Shown: positions 60,474 through 64,000 of the stretch, in pieces
How the letters are laid out: each line of letters opens with the position of its first letter
Numbering within the stretch: position 1 is the stretch's first letter
Assembly: GCF_902833085.1 (NCBI RefSeq)
Contig: NZ_CADFEB010000002.1
Span: 248,001 to 312,000 of the forward strand
DNA length: 64,000 nucleotides
Direction of reading: 5' to 3'
Source of the DNA: Burkholderia ubonensis
GTDB taxonomy: Bacteria; Pseudomonadota; Gammaproteobacteria; Burkholderiales; Burkholderiaceae
The notes under the pieces: generated by a model
Database searches by the model: none
Seen by the model: the letters and a program-made list of their open reading frames with translations, nothing else
Told to the model about the DNA's origin: nothing
Position numbers and translations under genes: made by a program

Positions 60474-60656
60474 GATGCACTCCTCTTCGAAAGGGGAAAG
60501 GCCGCGCGGTGCGCGGCGTCGGGCGTATCGTGGGCAGGCCGCGCCGCGCGTGCGCGGCGTCTCTTCGGCGGGCCTGGCGCAGGCCCGTGATCTGCGTGAT
60601 CCGGGTGAACAGCCGCTAGCATAGCGCCGGCGGCGGTTTTACGCCGTCGGGAGCGC

Positions 60657-62045
60657 TCACGCGCGCAGCGCGGCGAGCGACGCGCTCTTGCGGTGGAAGC
60701 GCCACGCCATCAGCGCGGCGACGCTCGCGAGCCCGGCCGCGAGCCCCCACCACAGGCCGCGCGCGCCGAGACCCGCGTGGAATGCGAGCCAGTAGCCGGT
60801 CGGAAAGCCGATGCCCCAGTAGCCGAGGGTGGCGGCGAGCATCGGCACGCGCGTGTCCTTCAGGCCGCGCAGCGCGCCGGAGCCGACCGTCTGCATGCCG
60901 TCGACGATCTGGAACACCGCGGCGATGCCGAGCAGCGACGCGGCGAGCGATACCGTGGCGGCATTGGCGGGGTCGTCGAGGCGCAGGTAGAGGCTGACGA
61001 TCGTGTGCGGCGCGACGATCATCACGACGCCCGACAGCGACATGAACGCGACCCCGAGCCCGAGTGCGACGAAGCCCGCGTGCCGCGCGGCCACGGCGTT
61101 GCCCGCGCCGGCCCAGTAGCCGACCCGGACGTTGGCCGCCTGGCCGATCGCGAGCGGCACCATGAACGATACCGACGCGACGTTCAGCGCGATCTGGTGC
61201 GCGGCGAGCGACGTCGCGCCGAGCACGCCGACCGTGAGGCCGGTGGCGAGGAACAGCGTCGATTCGACCCCGTACGTGATCGCGACCGGCCAGCCGATGC
61301 CGACCAGCTCGCCCATCATCGGCAGCTTCGGACGCGACACGGTCACGAAGTGCTTGAACCGCTGGCGGCCGTGCAGCAGCCACACGAGCGCGAGCGCGCT
61401 GAGCCAGATCGTGATCGTCGTCGCGACCGCGGAGCCGAGAAAGCCGAGCCGCGGCAGCCCGAACGCGCCGTGGATCAGCCCGTAGTTCAGCACCGCGTTG
61501 ATGCCGACGCCGCCGATCGACACCCACAGCAGCCGCCGCGCGGCGCCGATCGCGGGCAGGAACGAGCGCATCAGGCCGACGCCGATCAGGCTGCCGAGCG
61601 CGGCGAAGCGCAGGATGCCCGTGTATTCGCCGACGTTGCGCGCGAGCGCCGGCGGCTCGTGGAACATCAGCAGGATCGGCTCGGAAAGCGACAGCGCGAC
61701 GATCGCGGGAATCGCGAGCAGCACGGACAGCGCGAAGCCCGTCCAGTAGATGTGCGGCACGCGATGATCGGCTTTCGCGCCGCGCGCGTGCGCGACGCTG
61801 ACGCTGACCGACGACAGGACGCCCTGCAGCACCGTGACGATGACGAAGAAGAAGTTCGCGCCGAGGCCGCCCGCCGCGAGCGAGTCGGGGCCGAGCGAGC
61901 CGAGCAGCACGGTGTCGGTGACGCTCATCGCCATCTGCGACAGTTGCGCAATGGCGAGCGGGGCGGCGAGGCGCGCGGTATCGGCGGCGTGACTGGACAG
62001 GGAGGGCGGCGCGGCGGCCGTCCGCGAGAGACCGGAATGCGACAT
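60657..62045 (-). CDS. MATE-family multidrug/organic cation efflux transporter
   Basis: A 462-residue membrane protein with about twelve transmembrane helices, matching the NorM group of MATE exporters (VTDTVLLGSLGPDSLAAGGL near the first helices; GWPVAITYGVESTLFLATGL in the middle). It should export organic cations using a sodium or proton gradient. Substrate is not predictable. Single gene. Confidence 0.9.
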   Translation of the reverse strand: MSHSGLSRTAAAPPSLSSHAADTARLAAPLAIAQLSQMAMSVTDTVLLGSLGPDSLAAGGLGANFFFVIVTVLQGVLSSVSVSVAHARGAKADHRVPHIYWTGFALSVLLAIPAIVALSLSEPILLMFHEPPALARNVGEYTGILRFAALGSLIGVGLMRSFLPAIGAARRLLWVSIGGVGINAVLNYGLIHGAFGLPRLGFLGSAVATTITIWLSALALVWLLHGRQRFKHFVTVSRPKLPMMGELVGIGWPVAITYGVESTLFLATGLTVGVLGATSLAAHQIALNVASVSFMVPLAIGQAANVRVGYWAGAGNAVAARHAGFVALGLGVAFMSLSGVVMIVAPHTIVSLYLRLDDPANAATVSLAASLLGIAAVFQIVDGMQTVGSGALRGLKDTRVPMLAATLGYWGIGFPTGYWLAFHAGLGARGLWWGLAAGLASVAALMAWRFHRKSASLAALRA

Positions 62046-62196
62046 GGAATGAACGCCTGCGCGGGTGCCGGCCCGCGCTGTGTTTATTTTGAGAGAGGCG
62101 CCTAGCTTACGGGTTTATTCGCACCGTGTCGAACGGGGGGCGATGGCCCTGTCGTGCGCAGGGTCGGGTGCGGCGTCGCGCGGCCGGATGTTTGCG

Positions 62197-62415
62197 CTAC
62201 GCGCCGTGCACCGCGATCCGCGTGTCGCCGAGCAGCACGACCTGGCCTGCGCGGATCTTGCAGGTCTTGCGCAGTTCGACTGCGCCGTCGACCTTCACCG
62301 CGCCGGACGCGACGATCACTTTCGCGGAGCCGCCGCTGTCGGCGAGGCCGGTGATCTTCAGGAGGTTGTGCAACTCGACGAATTCGCCGGTCAGCGTGAA
62401 ATCCAGATTGGGCAT
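62197..62415 (-). CDS. S4-domain RNA-binding protein (YbcJ-like)
   Basis: A 72-residue protein made up of a single S4 domain: FVELHNLLKITGLADSGGSA and VDGAVELRKTCKIRAGQVV. ATG at 62415 (MPNLDFTLTGEFVEL). This small type is found singly in many bacteria and is thought to bind structured RNA, but its target is unknown. Confidence 0.88.
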   Translation of the reverse strand: MPNLDFTLTGEFVELHNLLKITGLADSGGSAKVIVASGAVKVDGAVELRKTCKIRAGQVVLLGDTRIAVHGA

Positions 62416-62688
62416 GACGAGGAAAGCGCGCGGGGCGCGGGATGAATCGCCCCGCATCATACGGCACCGGAGGCCTGCGCGCGAGGGCGGCGATGCGGCG
62501 TCGGCCCCGGATGTTAAAGAGTGTGAGCGATTCGTCAGCAAATGAAACGGTGGGTAACAGTCTGCGAGATCGGCGAACCCGTCCCGCGAACGCCGGGTCT
62601 CTAGGCGTACCTGTTGCATGTTGCGGCGGGGGACGCGATGGACCGCACCGATGCAGTCCACGCCAACAACTTCTTGAGGAGGATTGCC

Positions 62689-63063
62689 ATGTCCAAGATT
62701 CGTACGATGCTGATCGGTGCCGCGCTGACGGCGTTCGCGACCTCGGCTGCGTTTGCGCAGACGGCGGGGGCACAGGGCTCGGCAGGCGCCGGCGTGCAGG
62801 TGCAGACGCCGGCCACCGGTGCGGGCATGCAGGGCGGCGCAGACGCGTCGGGCGGCGCGACCGGCGCAATGAGCTCGGCGACCGATGAGGCGAAGGACAC
62901 CGCGTCGTCGGCCGTCCACTCGACGAAGAAGCACGTCAAGCACGCCGCGAAGTCGGCGAAGGGTCACGCCAACGCCGCGAAGGCGAAGGCCGGCGAAGCC
63001 GCCGACGGCGGCGCATCGGCCGGCGTGAAGGGCGGTGCGTCGGCCGAAGGCGCCACGCAGTAA
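62689..63063 (+). CDS. Ala/Lys-rich exported protein
   Basis: A 124-residue product from ATG 62689, with GAGGAGGA 5 bases upstream. A signal peptide (MSKIRTMLIGAALTAFATSA, cleavage AFA-QT) is followed by Gly/Ala/Gln-rich sequence. A Lys/Ala/His block (STKKHVKHAAKSAKGH) resembles histone H1 C-terminal tails. No known domain. The block is outside the cytoplasm if exported, so a DNA-binding role would be puzzling. Function unknown. Confidence 0.7.
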   Translation: MSKIRTMLIGAALTAFATSAAFAQTAGAQGSAGAGVQVQTPATGAGMQGGADASGGATGAMSSATDEAKDTASSAVHSTKKHVKHAAKSAKGHANAAKAKAGEAADGGASAGVKGGASAEGATQ

Positions 63064-63182
63064 CGTCGTTCGTTTGCCGCGCGACGGTCGCCCCGGAAGG
63101 CGCGTCGTGGCGGCGGCATCAACCCGGCGGCCCGGCTCGCTTCGCGCGGACCGGGCCGTTGTTCATGGCCGCGAGCGCGCGG

Positions 63183-63959
63183 TCACGGCCGGCGCTGTTC
63201 GGGCGTCTGGCCCTGTTGCGTGCGCACCGCGGGCGGCGAGAACACCGCGCGCAGCCATGCGGCGAGCCGCGCGAACACGTCGTACGGTTCCTCGACGAAG
63301 ATTTCCGGCTTCAGGAGCCGCAGGTATTCCATGATCTGCTGCGCTTCCGCCTTCTGGAACGAGCCGTGCGCGAGCGCCAGGCGCAGCAGCCCGCGCAGTT
63401 CGCCGAGCTTGTCGCGCGCCGTGCTGCCGACGCTCATCTCGCACGCGAGCTTGGCTTCGTAGATTCGCTGCCGCAGCGATTCCGCGAGCCGCCACGCGGG
63501 CGTCTGCATCTGCTCCTCGAGCGCCTGGATGTCCAGCACCGCGCTCTTGATCTGCGCGGCGAGCGGATCGATCAGGGCCGCATCGCCCTGCGCTTCGGCG
63601 ACGATCGCCTTCGCCCAGTCTCGGCACGCCTTCGCCAGCTCGTCGGGCGTCCATTCCGAACGCGACGCGAAGCCGAAGCCGAATTCGCCGGCCTGCCGCA
63701 TCAGGATCGCGACGACGTCCGGGAATTCCTTGTCGAGCGTGCGCTTGGCCCACGCATACTGGCCGCCCTCCAGCATTCGCTGCACGGCGTGCTCGGTGAG
63801 CGGCACCATGTTGTCGAGCAGTTTTGCGCGCAGGAAATCCTCGAACGACGGTGTCGCGAACTGCGGGTCGAGTTTCAGCGACACGCGCACGAATGCGTCG
63901 TAGTCCTTGCGCAAGGACGCGAGCGTGTCGTCCTTGAGGGAAAGGGTGATCTGGCCCAT
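63183..63959 (-). CDS. Hypothetical protein (258 residues)
   Basis: A 258-residue soluble, helical, charged protein beginning MGQITLSLKDDTLASLRKDY. There is no signal peptide, membrane helix or recognisable motif. Conserved-looking stretches are EFGFGFASRSEWTPDELAKA and LKPEIFVEEPYDVFARLAAW. I do not recognise a family. The gene appears isolated, and the last 41 bases of the window hold only its upstream region. Confidence 0.72.
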   Translation of the reverse strand: MGQITLSLKDDTLASLRKDYDAFVRVSLKLDPQFATPSFEDFLRAKLLDNMVPLTEHAVQRMLEGGQYAWAKRTLDKEFPDVVAILMRQAGEFGFGFASRSEWTPDELAKACRDWAKAIVAEAQGDAALIDPLAAQIKSAVLDIQALEEQMQTPAWRLAESLRQRIYEAKLACEMSVGSTARDKLGELRGLLRLALAHGSFQKAEAQQIMEYLRLLKPEIFVEEPYDVFARLAAWLRAVFSPPAVRTQQGQTPEQRRP

Positions 63960-64000
63960 GAATCGTCTCGGTGGCGGCCCGCGCCGGCCGGATGCCGGGA

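Overview
The window is high-GC chromosomal DNA from a Burkholderia species (sensu stricto, the cepacia complex being the best fit). The reasons are the gene order (ompA-ubiG-gph-ssrA next to gyrA-serC-pheA-tyrA-aroA-cmk-rpsA-ihfB), the tmRNA tag ANDDTFALAA, a DUF4148 protein, and the hldA-hldD heptose genes. The species cannot be fixed from sequence reading alone. Most of the window is conserved housekeeping DNA on both strands; no rRNA, tRNA, insertion sequence, prophage or CRISPR array was seen.

Layout. 0-4 kb: end of an unidentified gene, a DUF4148 protein, tmRNA, and gph/ubiG/ompA on the minus strand. 4-22 kb, all plus: gyrA, a DUF2059 protein, the serC-pheA-tyrA-aroA-cmk-rpsA-ihfB supraoperon (serine, aromatic amino acids, CMP, ribosomal protein S1, IHF), lapA-lapB (LPS quality control), ugd-hldA-hldD (UDP-glucuronate and heptose for LPS), a ComEA-like protein and cysM. 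22-33 kb: mltB, a histone-deacetylase-family amidohydrolase, a lysophospholipase-like hydrolase, the metNIQ methionine importer, etfBA followed by an acyl-CoA dehydrogenase, and dadA with a divergent Lrp-type regulator. 34-37 kb: a radical SAM protein under a clear LexA-controlled promoter, a TM2 protein and a sugar dehydrogenase. 37-48 kb: rpsP-rimM-trmD-rplS, a CoA pyrophosphatase, a CobD-like membrane protein, rsgA with an M48 protease, orn, darP-mog, pmbA and folA.

48-53.4 kb is the most unusual part. Two paralogous sigma-54 enhancer-binding proteins (EBPs) point away from each other, one before folA and one before thyA. Between them lie about 2.4 kb with few coding signs. Inside is one small exported-protein gene preceded by a good -24/-12 sigma-54 promoter and, about 109 bp upstream of the predicted transcription start, a palindrome GTTTCAG-CT-CTGAAAC that looks like an enhancer site. 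The two EBPs share the recognition-helix residues SRVTLYRLM, but only one keeps an Asp in the receiver-like N-terminal domain. I infer a local two-regulator, one-target sigma-54 circuit.

54-64 kb: a long Pro-rich FecR/DUF6600 protein with 33-bp repeats, an ArsR-type regulator, a tiny lipoprotein-like ORF, an acyl-CoA thioesterase, fumC, a MATE transporter, an S4-domain protein, an Ala/Lys-rich exported protein and an unidentified 258-residue protein.
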